DNA of 64,000 nucleotides, from NCBI GenBank assembly GCA_023374045.1, contig CM041778.1:292617533-292681532 (forward strand), in the 5' to 3' direction. This DNA comes from Limonium bicolor. Its lineage: Eukaryota; Streptophyta; Magnoliopsida; Caryophyllales; Plumbaginaceae. The position numbers and the translations under genes were made by a program. The number at the start of each line of letters is the position of its first letter. Positions within the stretch are counted from its first letter, which is position 1. Shown in pieces: positions 12,906 to 29,779 of this stretch. The notes beneath the pieces are model-generated. The model had not been told where the DNA came from. It worked only from the letters and a program-made list of their open reading frames with translations, and did not search any database.

Positions 12906-14304
12906 ATTGTCCTTGATAGCCTTGTCCTCTAACAAGGTCTACCTGATCGAGGTTAAGATCGGGATAATCTGAATATTGGGTCATAACTTGGTTAGAAATT
13001 ACGACCCCTTGAAACTTATTTCCCGTGTTTCTCCATTTTTTATCTTTCCCTTCACTCTTGTTGATCACAGAAGGGCCTAGGTGGAACATAAGCTCTTAGC
13101 CCTCTCCTTGAGGAGGAACTAATTGGACATTGCTGTCAGCTTTTTCACTATCATCATCTGGTATCTGTTTCTTTCTTTTTTCCTCAGCTTCCTTCATAAT
13201 CAGGTCAATTTTGGTTTGTAGAGCTCTTGTTCTTAATTCCATCTTTGGTTCTTTTACTCCTTTTTTCTTGAAACTGCTTCATAACCAAGGACCAATTAAA
13301 AGATTGATAAAACTTTCTCTTCCCTTGTTCTTCTCTATCAGTTATGATATTTTCAAAACCAGGGGGAAGAACAGGGCTACCACTACCAATAATATTTGTC
13401 GAGATATCCTAAGGGGTTGAAGTTGGTTGAAACTCTTTGGGTTGAAGAGGGGCAAAATCTATAGAGTGATCTTTGAACTAAAGAGGTTTACGATAGATGA
13501 GCAGAGGTGGAGTTTTACTAGTAGTTGCACTGGGGCCAGCTTTGACCAAATCCTTCTTAACCTCTAACTGACTAGTTAAGGCCAAGGAGGAGCTATTCTT
13601 ACCAAGATGGGAACTCTTGTTCTACTCAATCATAAAGGAATCAGGAAAATTAACCGATGATCCAGCAAATTTTGTCCTCATCCACGGGTCGTATCTTTCA
13701 ACCCCATCCACATTGAGTTTAGAATATTTGCACTCTACAATCATATGATCGAGTCTGCCGCATCTATATCAGAAGTTAGGTAAATTATCATAAGAGACTC
13801 TACAACATCGATCTCTTTTACCATCATCCACCAGCAAAACTCTGCATATAGGGCCAGTAATATCTATTTCAACACAAATTTTCTAACTTTTGTTGACAAG
13901 GGGTTGATCTTCTCATCACATGAAACAAAAGAACCTATTTTATTTCCAAAAGTAACAGCTGAGGCTCTATTGAAATACATCATAGGCAAGTTAAGAACAG
14001 TGGCCCACATTTTAACCCTTCAAGGATCATGCTCATTTATGTGAAGGGTTGGATCGATAGACATTATAACCAACAGCCTATTCTGATAATGCCAAGGGCC
14101 ATTAGATAGAATATGCTTAATATCCACTCCCGAAGAGAACTGGAATGAAAATCTGCTAAAACTTATCTCACTGACCTTGAGAAAAGCTTTTAGTTTCCAT
14201 AACTGCACTAGAAAAAGTTGGAGGGCTTTTGGAGAAATTTTCAGAGGATGCCAAAGACAACCAAACAAAGAAAACTTAACTTCTGGGATTAAGGAGCCAA
14301 ACAA
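12906..14304 (-). pseudogene. LINE-1 type ORF1 relic: DUF4283 and zinc knuckle
   Basis: The minus-strand frame 14304-14020 matches the DUF4283 domain of plant LINE ORF1 proteins (ILSNGPWHYQNRLLVI). It continues, with interruptions, to a zinc knuckle near 13771-13735 reading YRCGRLDHMIVEC. There the codon of the first cysteine has become TGA (plus positions 13769-13771). ORF1 binds element RNA. The tail to 12906 has low-complexity frames and no motif. It lies immediately upstream of the ORF2 relic on the same strand, as expected for one element. Confidence 0.75.
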
Positions 14305-15640
14305 CAGAGTTTCACCTTCAACTTTTTCAAGTTCCCCAGGTGGATCTTCAGTTTAATCCAATATGCTAAGAACTTATCCAAACTTGAGCAAAGGAGAAAG
14401 TCTTTACAAGGGGGAATATAGAGTCTTCACTTCCATCTTGTGTCACACCACCTTAGCCACTTAACGTTAGGAGAAGAGATATTTCTATGTAACCTCGTGT
14501 AGTTGGATACTTTCAAGTAATCAAAGTAAGAACCAGGGGAGAACCAGCCAAGATTAACAAAGACATAGTTGTTCTCAATCCAAATGAAGATCTTGATTTG
14601 ACTGTTATCCACCATATAATATCCTCCAACTTCATTAAGAGAGTGGTTGAATCTCATGATACACTCTACAAATAGGTAATAAAATTTACATGGCATCACA
14701 TTATTAGGCCACCAAGAAAACTTAATACTCAAGTTGCTGAGGCTAAGGGTAATACTATGAGCCATGCCGCTACTACATATACATAAGGAGGATATGGAAT
14801 AAGTAGTAAAGTCGCCAACAAAATCACCTAGTGATAGTTTTGTATTGCCCTTGTCGTCGCTCCTTAACTACTGGAGTTTAGCATGATGCCATAGTTTATA
14901 CCAAACAAGACGATACAACAAAAAAATTAATTATTTACTATTAGAATAAGTTCAAAAATAGATATCATATCAATAACAATATAGTGTTTTAATTGAAAGT
15001 ATTGCTTACTAAGACAATGCACGACTGAAGATATATAATACAATACATAAAAATCAAATACGATTTGAAAAGAAAAACAGTTTCTGGTTACACTCTAATG
15101 TAGTTATATAACTACGTATATACATATTTGGTACATAAAACTGTATTTTTATTATAAAAATACATTAAATTCTATTGTTACAAAAATTCTACTAAATATA
15201 CATATAACTTTTATAAATGTAGCCAGAAATATACGATTATAACTATGAATGACATGAACAAATGCAATAAAGGAACTAGTTCACTTTTCATAGTTTATTG
15301 AGTAACGTAGTAATCAATAGAAAATAAAATTAACACTTACAATGTCATTCCCGCTGCAGATTGTGGTGATTTCAATGTTATTAGGTGGCATTAGATGAAG
15401 TCATGATTTAATTATCCGTATTAATTCAGTCATATTTGTTCAAAAGGCACAAGACTGGCCAAACATTAAAAAAGTGGTGATAGCAAACAAGGCAAGGGCC
15501 CATTTGGTCAAATTAGTGAGGTAAGATGCAATCAGGCTCTACACCCCACGCGCCCTCGAAACTCGCGTGGGTCTCTTTGTATCTGTATATTGCCATTGGT
15601 CTTCGGTCTTCCCCTCGGTAGCCTATAGTAGTACCTTTTT
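14305..15640. other. Intergenic region upstream of the kinase gene
   Basis: The first part, to about 14770, may be the LINE 5' leader; a 112-codon minus-strand frame (14427-14765) is unrecognised. The rest is AT-rich and should hold the kinase promoter. I see no certain TATA box. A CCATTGG (reverse CCAAT) lies near 15593-15599. Confidence 0.4.
15545..15571. promoter_or_regulatory. Paired CGCG boxes in inverted arrangement
   Basis: CCCACGCG (15545-15552) and CGCGTGGG (15564-15571) form a perfect inverted repeat about 250 bases upstream of the kinase start codon. ACGCG/CGCGT cores are the known binding class of calmodulin-binding CAMTA factors. Function here is inference only. Confidence 0.35.
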
Positions 15641-15661
15641 TTTCTTTCTTTCTCATTTTTT

Positions 15662-15679
15662 ATGCAACGGCTACAGTAG
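15662..15679 (+). other. Possible five-codon upstream ORF in kinase leader
   Basis: ATGCAACGGCTACAGTAG lies about 140 bases before the kinase start, in a pyrimidine-rich stretch that looks like a 5' untranslated region. Whether it is transcribed depends on the unknown start site. Confidence 0.25.
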
Positions 15680-15816
15680 TAGTTCTGTGTTTTCTCTCTC
15701 TCGTCTGGGTTCTCACTGTGGAAAATAAGACTGAGAAACACACAAACGGAGACTAGAAGAAGAGAGACTAGAGTGTAGAAGAAGAACGAAGAAAGCGACA
15801 GGGAGCTGCAAACCAC

Positions 15817-21728
<5,912 letters not shown>

Positions 21729-23136
21729 AAATAAAAATCAAAGGCAGAGAAAGGAATGTTTGCATAATGAGACTGGGGTAGCATTCTGGAGATGAAATTA
21801 GTAAATTGTTTATACATAGCTTCGTAGTAACTTACAATCCCATTAGTCAGCAGTGTTTAGATGCTAGTTAAATCCAATATATGTATGGTTATGTCTGGTG
21901 GTGAGGGTTTCCATAGTAGGGCCAAGCTCAAGAAATGTAAAATTGTGTCCTGTTTAGGTATTATTATTGCTTTTACATATAAAGAGATGGGGGCAAGCGG
22001 AAGATGGAAAGTTCTGTGAAACAGTGGCATGTTGTACGAAGTAAATGTTATTAGATCTATATTCTATACTACCGCTTTCTCATTTCTTCTGACAAACTAA
22101 CGTTTATTTATGTCATATATATATATATATATATATATACATACAAGCTTGTAAGGTGCAAAGGAGAGTGAACCTTCACTGCTACTTATAAAGGTCTAGA
22201 AATTGGATAACCTACCTAATTAAATGATATGGTTCGTTATGAGAGAATATTTTCAATGGGAATCCTTCATTTGCTAGTTGAATCTTCTAAATTTCCTCCT
22301 TTTGGGATGTCTCGTGAGAGTTCAGTTAAATTCCATGTGATATCAAACAAGAGTGGATGGACCTTACTCTTGAATATGCGTGTGAAGTACTTACTTGGAG
22401 TGGCTGGGCGTAACCCTCCTTTTTTTTTTTTTTGATAAGGGGGCTACGTATGTAGCAGTACATTGACCGATGGGCCTAACCCTCCTATCATAGATGCACA
22501 AATTTTATATTTGTTATGGTATTGAATAATTAAAAAATCTAAGTAATATGTATTTTTTTCAATAATTTAAGATTTTTTCATATTATTTTGAATTTTTGTG
22601 AACTTTGTAATACTTGAGGCATATTGTGAATCTTAGTAGTAGTTTGTTAACTAGTGTGAATAATTTTGTCTTTTTTTCCTTGGTTCAATAACTATAGTGA
22701 CATCTCATTAACTTTAGTAAAAATGTAGTGATATTTTGTGACTTTTTTGAAACATTTCATAAATTAGCCATAAATATAGTAACATTTCATGAAATTTCCG
22801 TAAAACTATCAGTGCGAAAACTTCAACCCGAATCTTAATCTTCATTAAATAAGGAAACAAAATCTAACCAATGTATATTCAATAAGTAAGCTTTACTGAA
22901 ACTATCAGTGAAAACTCCAACCCAAATCTTACTCATTCATTGAGAGAAAAGTTCTAACTCTCTTACTTAATACCTACTTTTAATTGATCTTAGGATGAAA
23001 ATCCACTTAGTTGTTGAGCCAAATGGTATTAGAGTCAAATTGGTTTTATGATGGATCTCGCTTGGTTGTTGGGCCTCACTAGACTTTCTGGCTTTATGGG
23101 CTTTTACATGTGTTATTAATCTCCCAACTCTAAACC
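21729..23136. other. 3' flank of the kinase gene and spacer
   Basis: The first few hundred bases are probably 3' untranslated region; several A-rich stretches follow the stop but no single polyadenylation signal stands out. Contents include an AT microsatellite at 22115-22139, a 50-bp retroposed tail at 22421-22470, and an AT-rich stretch from 22500 to 23000 with no coding signal. Confidence 0.5.
22405..22486 (-). mobile_element. Extremely truncated retroposon tail with 16-bp target duplication
   Basis: TGGGCGTAACCCTCCT (22405-22420) and TGGGCCTAACCCTCCT (22471-22486) flank 50 bases that begin with 13 T. On the minus strand the insert ends in TTATCAAAA plus the A-tract, the usual 3' end of plant LINEs. 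Long target duplication plus poly(A) is the signature of target-primed reverse transcription. Confidence 0.65.
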
Positions 23137-23141
23137 AGTTC

Positions 23142-25473
23142 TGATGGGAACTCCCCTCCTTCAGACACGAGTGACAATAGATAACATAAAAAGCTTATAT
23201 TAAAAGGGAAAAAGCGGCTACGACATTACAAGCATACTGCCATAAATGGCTAGACAAGGACAAAGCAACAGAGTGACAATCTCTCAAGGGAGCCTAATCG
23301 GGTAAACCCGCCTATCCACTAGCGTGGCCAAAGAGATATCATCCAAAGATACCCACACCCTTAGTCATATGTTTCCTTAAATAGGCAGTGACAGAACATA
23401 GATGTTGGGTAAAGGGTAACCTAAACTAGTTCCCAAACTACCCTTAGTTTAAATAATTTTCTATCTTCTACTGGCCCAACCTGCTTTTCAACCCATAACC
23501 TCAAACCCCATGGTCTCATCATTCCTCTTTATTAACAACCACTTTGTCCTCAAGGTGGTGCCTAAAATATAGCAAAGATAGTGTTGAGGTTGCACATTAT
23601 ATTTTATGGTCTCGAATTTCGCTTATCGATCTTCTAGTGATGTCATAACTGTCGGAGCCCGACAACTCCCGTTTGGTCGTAGCATCATCGTTGCCCCATG
23701 ACTGTGTATCTTCCATCCCCCATAAAACAACCACCTTGTCCTCAAAAGGTGGTGGAGGCATAGTGATTGTTATCACATTTTGAAAATGATATTGATGCTG
23801 ACAATTTCATTCTACTGGTTTGAGATCTAGGATGATTGAATTTTTAAGTCGTTAGTGTGGTGGACCAGAATATACACACGTATATTTCCAAGGTGGGATT
23901 GCCTCTCTGCTTTGCTTTCTAACTACTACCCCTTTGAATAAAAATATGTATGCCTCACTTACATCTTTATTCATGTGAGAAGAAATAAACACCACTTTTA
24001 CTGTTCCATTAAATAATAATAAGCCAGACCCACCTACCTTTTTCCCAACAAACTTATCTGGAGTTCTCTTATATCCTTTAATTATAACTTTTTCCCGCAC
24101 TGAGAATGGATATTGCACCCCTCTACGAAGTGCGCCATCTACAGTGATATCTTCTTTTTCCCCGGCTAATTCTTTTGACAGAATTGGCTAAATCATTAGT
24201 TTCTCTGCACCACTTACACAATGCTGTGTAGTGGAATAATCGTCTCACATCCTTAGTTTTCACAGCAACAACTGTATCCCTGCTCTGTATTGCTGAATCG
24301 CAACGACCAACTCAAGATGCCCCCAGTTTGGATTGAATGAAGCCCCGACGATCTTTCTTGTTCTTGCTTAGTACTTTTTCTTCTTGAAAAATTTAGTAGT
24401 TTATTGTCACTCGGACCATAGTTGCGCCCTCTCTCATCTTTTTGTTATTTTTCTGCCGGCAGAGTGATGGATGTTGGTACTTGATAGCTGTGAGGCATGT
24501 AGACAAAACACTACTATTCGAAGAGTGCAAGTGTGCTCCTGTGAGATCGAGGACGGAGAACCGCAATGGTTTCTAAGCTTCGAGTTGCTCCAAGCATTCC
24601 ACCGGTCCAAGGTATCATCATCCCTCTTCTTTTTTCTTCTTCTTCCTTCTCTTTTTTTCCTTCTTCAGTCGATGAACCTTCTTTTGTCTCCTTTTTTCTC
24701 TCTCCAACCTTCAAATGGTTACACCAGTAATCCTCCCCCCTCTAGTAACTTAATCTCTTTTGGACGTTTAGTATTCCACCTTTCTTTCTTTTCACAGCCT
24801 TCAGTCCTTTAGTCGTATCTTGCTTGGCGATAAATCTTGCTGAGTTGTTGGATCGACTAGGAGTGATTGGAGTTTCCAAACCTTTCAAGGAGCAATTTCT
24901 GGAAATCCGACTAAGACAACTCGCCAAAGTTCATCCACACTTTTTCAAACCATCCACGAGCTTCTCCTTCCAGACATTCATCCGCTGCTTGAAACCAGAA
25001 AAATTCAGGGATGATTTGACGATGAAATACTCCACCACCTTGTCCAGCCAACCCTGGGGTCTTCTTCATTGAAGATCGGAGGGTCGTCTATGCGTATTGA
25101 TTCCATCTCTTACCCACAAAACAAGATCGAAGCTCTAATAGCAAATGATGGAACTCCCCTCCTTTAGGCGTGAGTGACAATGGATAACATAAAAAACTTG
25201 TATTAATAGGGAAAAATCAGCTCCGACATTACAAGCATACTGCCATAATGGCTAGACAAGGACAAAGCAACAGAGTGACAATCTCCCAAGGGAGCCTGAT
25301 ACCCACACCCTTCGTCATATGTTTTCTTAAATATGCAGTGCCAGGACGTAGATGTCTTGGGTAAGGGGTAACTAAGCTAGTTTCCAAACTAGCCTTAGCT
25401 TAAATAATTTTCTATCTTCTATTGGTCTAACCTACTTTTCAGCCCATAGACCTCAAACCCCGCGGTCTCATCA
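23142..25473 (-). mobile_element. Element F: small deleted gypsy-like LTR element
   Basis: Two direct repeats, 23142-23521 and 25146-25473, share TGATGG...CTCATCA termini and most of their sequence. On the minus strand the right copy is the 5' LTR, followed by a primer-site-like TGCTATTAGAGC (25143-25132, two mismatches to the initiator-Met form). The left copy is the 3' LTR, preceded by AATAAAGAGGAA. Flanking bases AGTTC (23137-23141) and AATTC (25474-25478) fit a five-base target duplication with one change. The 1.6-kb interior is too short for gag-pol, so most of it is deleted. The right LTR lacks about 50 bp present in the left. Confidence 0.75.
24850..25080 (-). pseudogene. gag: Gag remnant of element F
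   Basis: The minus strand, near the primer site, reads in broken frames as a Ty3/gypsy-type gag: a GEARGWFEK stretch, then a LLERFG-like stretch, as in the retrotransposon gag domain (LEGEA..W....W..F...L..RFG). Stops and frame changes interrupt it. No protease or polymerase is recognisable in the remaining interior. Confidence 0.45.
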
Positions 25474-25478
25474 AATTC

Positions 25479-27953
25479 TTTCCAACATTTCAATCTGCTT
25501 AGAAGACATGTATAGTTATCCCAAAAAATAAACAGGCGAGAAAGAAGAAGCAATAGAACGCAATAATAGCACAAACCTTTTTGGTTTGTGATCCTTCCGG
25601 AAGCCCGATTTCTCAAGATATTCCTTCTAAGCGGTTCTCATGTAACTACATGATCAAGCATGACCCAAGAACAATAGAATTGAACACCACCGCTTCATTC
25701 TCCAGACACTTCACAGCATCTTCCATAAGTAATGGCAAGATAACCTTTTCTAAATGAGGATTATGAAGATAAGGAAGAAACCAAGAAGTTCTCGGTGTTT
25801 CAGCCATTGTTTTGCACACTGAGGGTCACACTAAGGATAATGGGCACAATGAGCAGAGAGTGAACATGGTCAGTTGGTAGGGCAGCTGGCAACCGACTTG
25901 TCATTGCCACTGCAACAAATTATGTAGCAAAAGTAAATTCATTGTGGATGCAGGAACAAGAACTTCCTGATACTTTCATGCATAGGCCTTCATTGAGAAT
26001 TCACCATAACAGCTTCGCAGGAATTAACTAAGATGAAGTTGGACAGAAGTTACAAAGTAACCAAAGACTTAGCAGACTCTTGACCAAATAACAGCACCAA
26101 AAGCCCCAATCTAGATGCACATTCCTCTCTAGTTAGCTCCACAATTTAATGGTACCAGTAACTAAAGATGCTCATCTCTTGAGATAAAGTTTGATTCTCA
26201 GAACTAAGAGACAATTCTCTGATTGCACACTCGCTCTACCTCATTCTAGCCAACTTCTATAGTCCCCATCCTCCTCAGCAGACCCTGCTACAGCCCACTT
26301 CTCTCGGTCATGTAACATGTCGACGAACATAGCATTCGAACAGTGCACAATACAGAATTATGGACTTGATCAATGTAGACAAAATGGTATTGTCACCACT
26401 AATATTTGCGAGAGCATCTGCACAATAAATATTTGCTAGAAATTACCGAAACTTCAATCGTTGAAACTTGTAAACAACACAGACAATACAACGGAAGCAG
26501 ATGGAAAGAAAAGAAATTACAAAAACATAAAGCGCGATTACCTAAGGGATACTCTCAGCTGAAAATAGCCCGTACTTTCATATGATTCGGAACTTCAATA
26601 GAATGGTCATCTTCAAGAAATATACCAACCAATTTTGCATAATTTTTAGGCTTGATACTACTAGTATATTCTGTGGTATGCCATGGCAAAGTAAGGGGAA
26701 AATATCCAATACCCAGACAAGGATGTCACAAACCCAGGGCAGCAAAAGCATCATCTTGAAACACTTTATTAGCCTGGTTAACTGCCAAGATCTCCCTTCC
26801 ATTGTTCCTCAGTAGGACAAACTGCAGTAGGGATGTGTACAACAAACCAAGAGCTTAGAGAAGGATCAATATCAATTCCTCAAAGATGAGGACAAGGAAA
26901 AACATACTTTCCGATAAAATTCCAACATACTAAACAAGAGGTACCGAAATACTAGCTATCTACCTTTATGTAGTTCATCATAGAAAAAATCTAATTCCCT
27001 TGATTCTGGATGCAAAAAGAGGTAGCTTTTCTTTGGTATTTGCAAATCGCGAGACGTTACGGTGGCTGTTTAATTAAAAAAGGATCAGTAAAGCGTACAA
27101 AATATAACGACAGCACAAAGCACAAGAGTTAAAGATAGCACAACCGTGGCATAGATGGATACACAGACATATATCTATGTTGACCAGTAGCAACAAGAAG
27201 TCAGTTACACAGTCACGGTTTAAAGATAAGGCCAGAAGTCTGTACTATTATCTTTTGAAACTGCAGATTTCTCCCCATGTGTGCACTAAATATTTGTGCC
27301 AACCATCTTCATTAGATACTCCCTAATATATGAAAGATGTCAAACGCAATAGAACTACACTGAACCAATTATGGAACAGATATAGGTTCGTGCATCCAGT
27401 AAAGTGTGAATGTTGGAAACATAAGAAGTAGACACATATATGGATGCAAATATCAACATAGGCAGCTAACTTGTTCAACAGAAGCTGATGAGACCCTGGT
27501 TTGGGCTAGGGGGTAGTCTGGGGATTGGTGCAGTTAGGGGGCATAAGGGTTTGGGAAGCATCTGTATTTTAAGGGCCTACAGGGCCCATCAACAGCTGGC
27601 TGGAGGGATCCGAGCCTTTTGCGCCTTGTGCAAACCACCTACTCCCTCTCGTGGGATATTTAAAGAAAGGAGGCAGCTACAAATGGTTTATGGATAAGAA
27701 TACATGCTAATTGGTCATTTTGTGAAATAGGCAGGGGCAACCTTGATTTGGTGGGCGCACATTGTAACAGCAAGCTTGCACTGCTACCACCTGATTTCAA
27801 TCTCCCTGTCTCCCCTATGTTACTTTGTTCTTAGCTCCATATTTCACATTTCTCAGATCACGTTGTAAACAGAAAGTGGCTTGGAACATGCTATCAATAC
27901 AGAATAGTTGCTGAATGTATTGGATTAAGCTTTGGGTTCCAGAGTTTAAGGAA

Positions 27954-27986
<33 letters not shown>

Positions 27987-28666
27987 GGGGGGTGGAGGAG
28001 GTCATAAGAAGCTAATTATCCTATGAATCCTCAGCGGACTGAAAAGAAAAGTTTACACCAATGAGGTTTTTGAAGCTACTGTTTATACCACCACAATTAC
28101 AACGCTATATATTTCCCTGCAAAAGCTAGTCCATGTACGTTCCTTTGTAGTTATAAAGGAACAGACAGTAGATGGGGAAGTAATCTAGTGATCTCCAATG
28201 TAGACGTAGATGGAGATATGCATCCATTGATGAGTTTATGCGCAACTTTTAAATTTTACATTTCATGTCAGAAACCACACAAAATTAATAGCCTCGGCCG
28301 GCACATCCTGGACAAATATGGAGCCCTGATTTCATGAATTAACACAAATTCAAGACTTCAAAGGCACAACAAAGTATTGCACTCCAAAAAGAGTTGAATT
28401 TTCCTCGTTTTTCTCAAACACGCAACCAGTACATCATCACCGATATAGTTGCAATAATATTCTATCTCTAGTCCCTTGACTCGACAAAAAGATTGTAAAC
28501 CAACTATATACAATAAGAATACCACCCTCGTTTGCCAGGTGCATCAAACAAACCTCAAGGCTAATATGGCTGGCTTCACCTCTTTGGAAGAACTGCCACA
28601 ATTTTGAAAGAGCCCAGAGACCAGGTACCTTGTTCAATTATCCACAAAATACCTCAATTTTCCCCA
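25479..28666. other. Intergenic region between element F and the TAF8-like gene
   Basis: No gene I can support. Minus-strand fragments with protein-like composition occur: an unrecognised 53-codon frame from ATG at 25807 (MAETPRTSWFLPYLHNPHLE) and a helical, charged stretch at about 26330-26165 broken by a frame change. They may be relics. A 32-base G run lies at 27954-27985. The last 200 bases are probably the 3' untranslated region of the TAF8-like gene. Confidence 0.4.
27954..27992 (+). repeat. Poly-G tract (32 G, then A, then 6 G)
   Basis: An uninterrupted run of 32 guanines, one A, then six more. It could form G-quadruplexes and is unusual in this AT-rich setting. Its exact length may be an assembly or sequencing estimate. 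Confidence 0.85.
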
Positions 28667-29437
28667 TTAAGCACACAGGCCGGCTGTTCTACTCCGAAAA
28701 ACCTTCTCCGTTATTTTAAAACTCGGGTCCAACTTCGTTTCAACTTTTCGCTGCACCTTTCGCGCCCCAATTCTGAATTTAACTCTTCCACTTCTCATCA
28801 GCAGCATGCGCTTCCTTTTGTCACCACTCTTTAACATATTCACAGCCCCTCCTTTGAACTCCTTCATTTCCTCCCTGTCAGCCCACTTTTGCTCCCAATA
28901 CAACTCTTCCCTCTCCGGTTCGCGTTCCGTCCTCATATCTGGAAAATTAGGCAGCCATTGAGGTACCTCAGGTTTTCTTCCTCGATCACCCACAGTAACC
29001 GGATTTCCATCAATCGTTCTCAGTGAGGACATGGGTGTTTTCCGAACCGGGAGCAGCTTCGCGAACGGCACGTCTCTCTTACACCTCACAAACTTTGAGA
29101 TATCCTCTAGAATGCTAGAGCTTGGAAGACTCGCCTGGACGTCGGAACCCCCACTGAACCCATGTGGAGAAGCAAGCTCCTCGAGGGCATGGACAATATC
29201 AAAGAGGTTACACTGAGTGCGGCCGCAATGGGCAGCGTGTGCTGATGCCGCCACTGCAAAAGACCGAAGATAGTGGGTGGAGATAGTAGTCAGCGCTTGA
29301 AGGGCCAACGGCTGTGATCTTCTGTATCCCACGGATTGAACAATCTGTGCGACGGCGACCTTTATGATGGAGTTCGAGCATTCCGAAGGGGTTTTTGATG
29401 GATCGGTTTTCTCGTTTGGGGTTTTGGCAACTGCCAT
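28667..29437 (-). CDS. TAF8-like: TAF8-like histone-fold protein (bromodomain-associated domain)
   Basis: Probable nuclear protein related to TFIID subunit TAF8, whose histone fold pairs with another TAF during assembly of the RNA polymerase II initiation complex. A single exon of 256 codons. The histone fold spans about residues 23-95: IIKVAVAQIVQSVGY, then ALTTISTHYLRSFA, then GRTQCNLFDIVHALEEL. It is followed by HGFSGGSD and ISKFVRCKRDVPFAKLLPV, and by the conserved VPQWLPNFPD at 148-157. The C-terminus is basic (KRKRMLLMRSGRVKFRIGARK). I chose the ATG at 29437; an in-frame ATG at 29524 would add 29 residues unlike the family. Plant relatives I know are about 350-400 residues, so this is short, mostly in the tail. 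A retrogene origin is possible given no intron, but the frame is intact. Confidence 0.88.
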   Translation of the reverse strand: MAVAKTPNEKTDPSKTPSECSNSIIKVAVAQIVQSVGYRRSQPLALQALTTISTHYLRSFAVAASAHAAHCGRTQCNLFDIVHALEELASPHGFSGGSDVQASLPSSSILEDISKFVRCKRDVPFAKLLPVRKTPMSSLRTIDGNPVTVGDRGRKPEVPQWLPNFPDMRTEREPEREELYWEQKWADREEMKEFKGGAVNMLKSGDKRKRMLLMRSGRVKFRIGARKVQRKVETKLDPSFKITEKVFRSRTAGLCA

Positions 29438-29551
29438 GGAATTGGGAAATTGACGGAGGTATGGTATCCAAATTCCAAAACCCGTTTCTTCGAAATATAC
29501 GGGAAAAATTTTACGGAGCACCACCTCTCTCCGTTCCTCTCACAACTGCAA

Positions 29552-29643
29552 CTCTACAAGCGACCGCTGTACCTTGCACGTTGTATATTGAAGTGGTGTC
29601 AGGTGTTAAGGAGATTTGAACCGTACAGCGGTCGCTTGTAGAG
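29552..29643. repeat. Perfect 21-bp inverted repeat upstream of the TAF8-like gene
   Basis: The 21 bases at 29552-29572 are the exact reverse complement of 29623-29643, with a 50-bp loop between. Each arm carries GCGACCGC or its complement. It begins 115 bases upstream of the start codon, in the leader or core promoter. It could be a tiny foldback transposon or a hairpin in the transcript. Confidence 0.8.
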
Positions 29644-29776
29644 CAAAATACCTTTTTCTTTAACAGATTTTATAGCAAAATACTTTTATTTTAAGAGATT
29701 TTACAGCAAAATACTTTTTCTTTTAACAGATTTTATAGCAAAATACTTTATCTTTTAAGAGATTTTACAGCAAAAT
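29642..29776. repeat. About four tandem 32-bp units, AT-rich
   Basis: Units begin AGCAAAATACTTTT and end alternately AACAGATTTTAT and AAGAGATTTTAC, so the real period may be a 63-64 bp dimer. The array starts at the right arm of the 21-bp inverted repeat. Confidence 0.8.
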
Positions 29777-29779
29777 ATT

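Noticed and set aside
24471..24812. A 113-codon plus-strand frame in element F
   Set aside because: It is antisense to the element and largely encoded by a pyrimidine tract.
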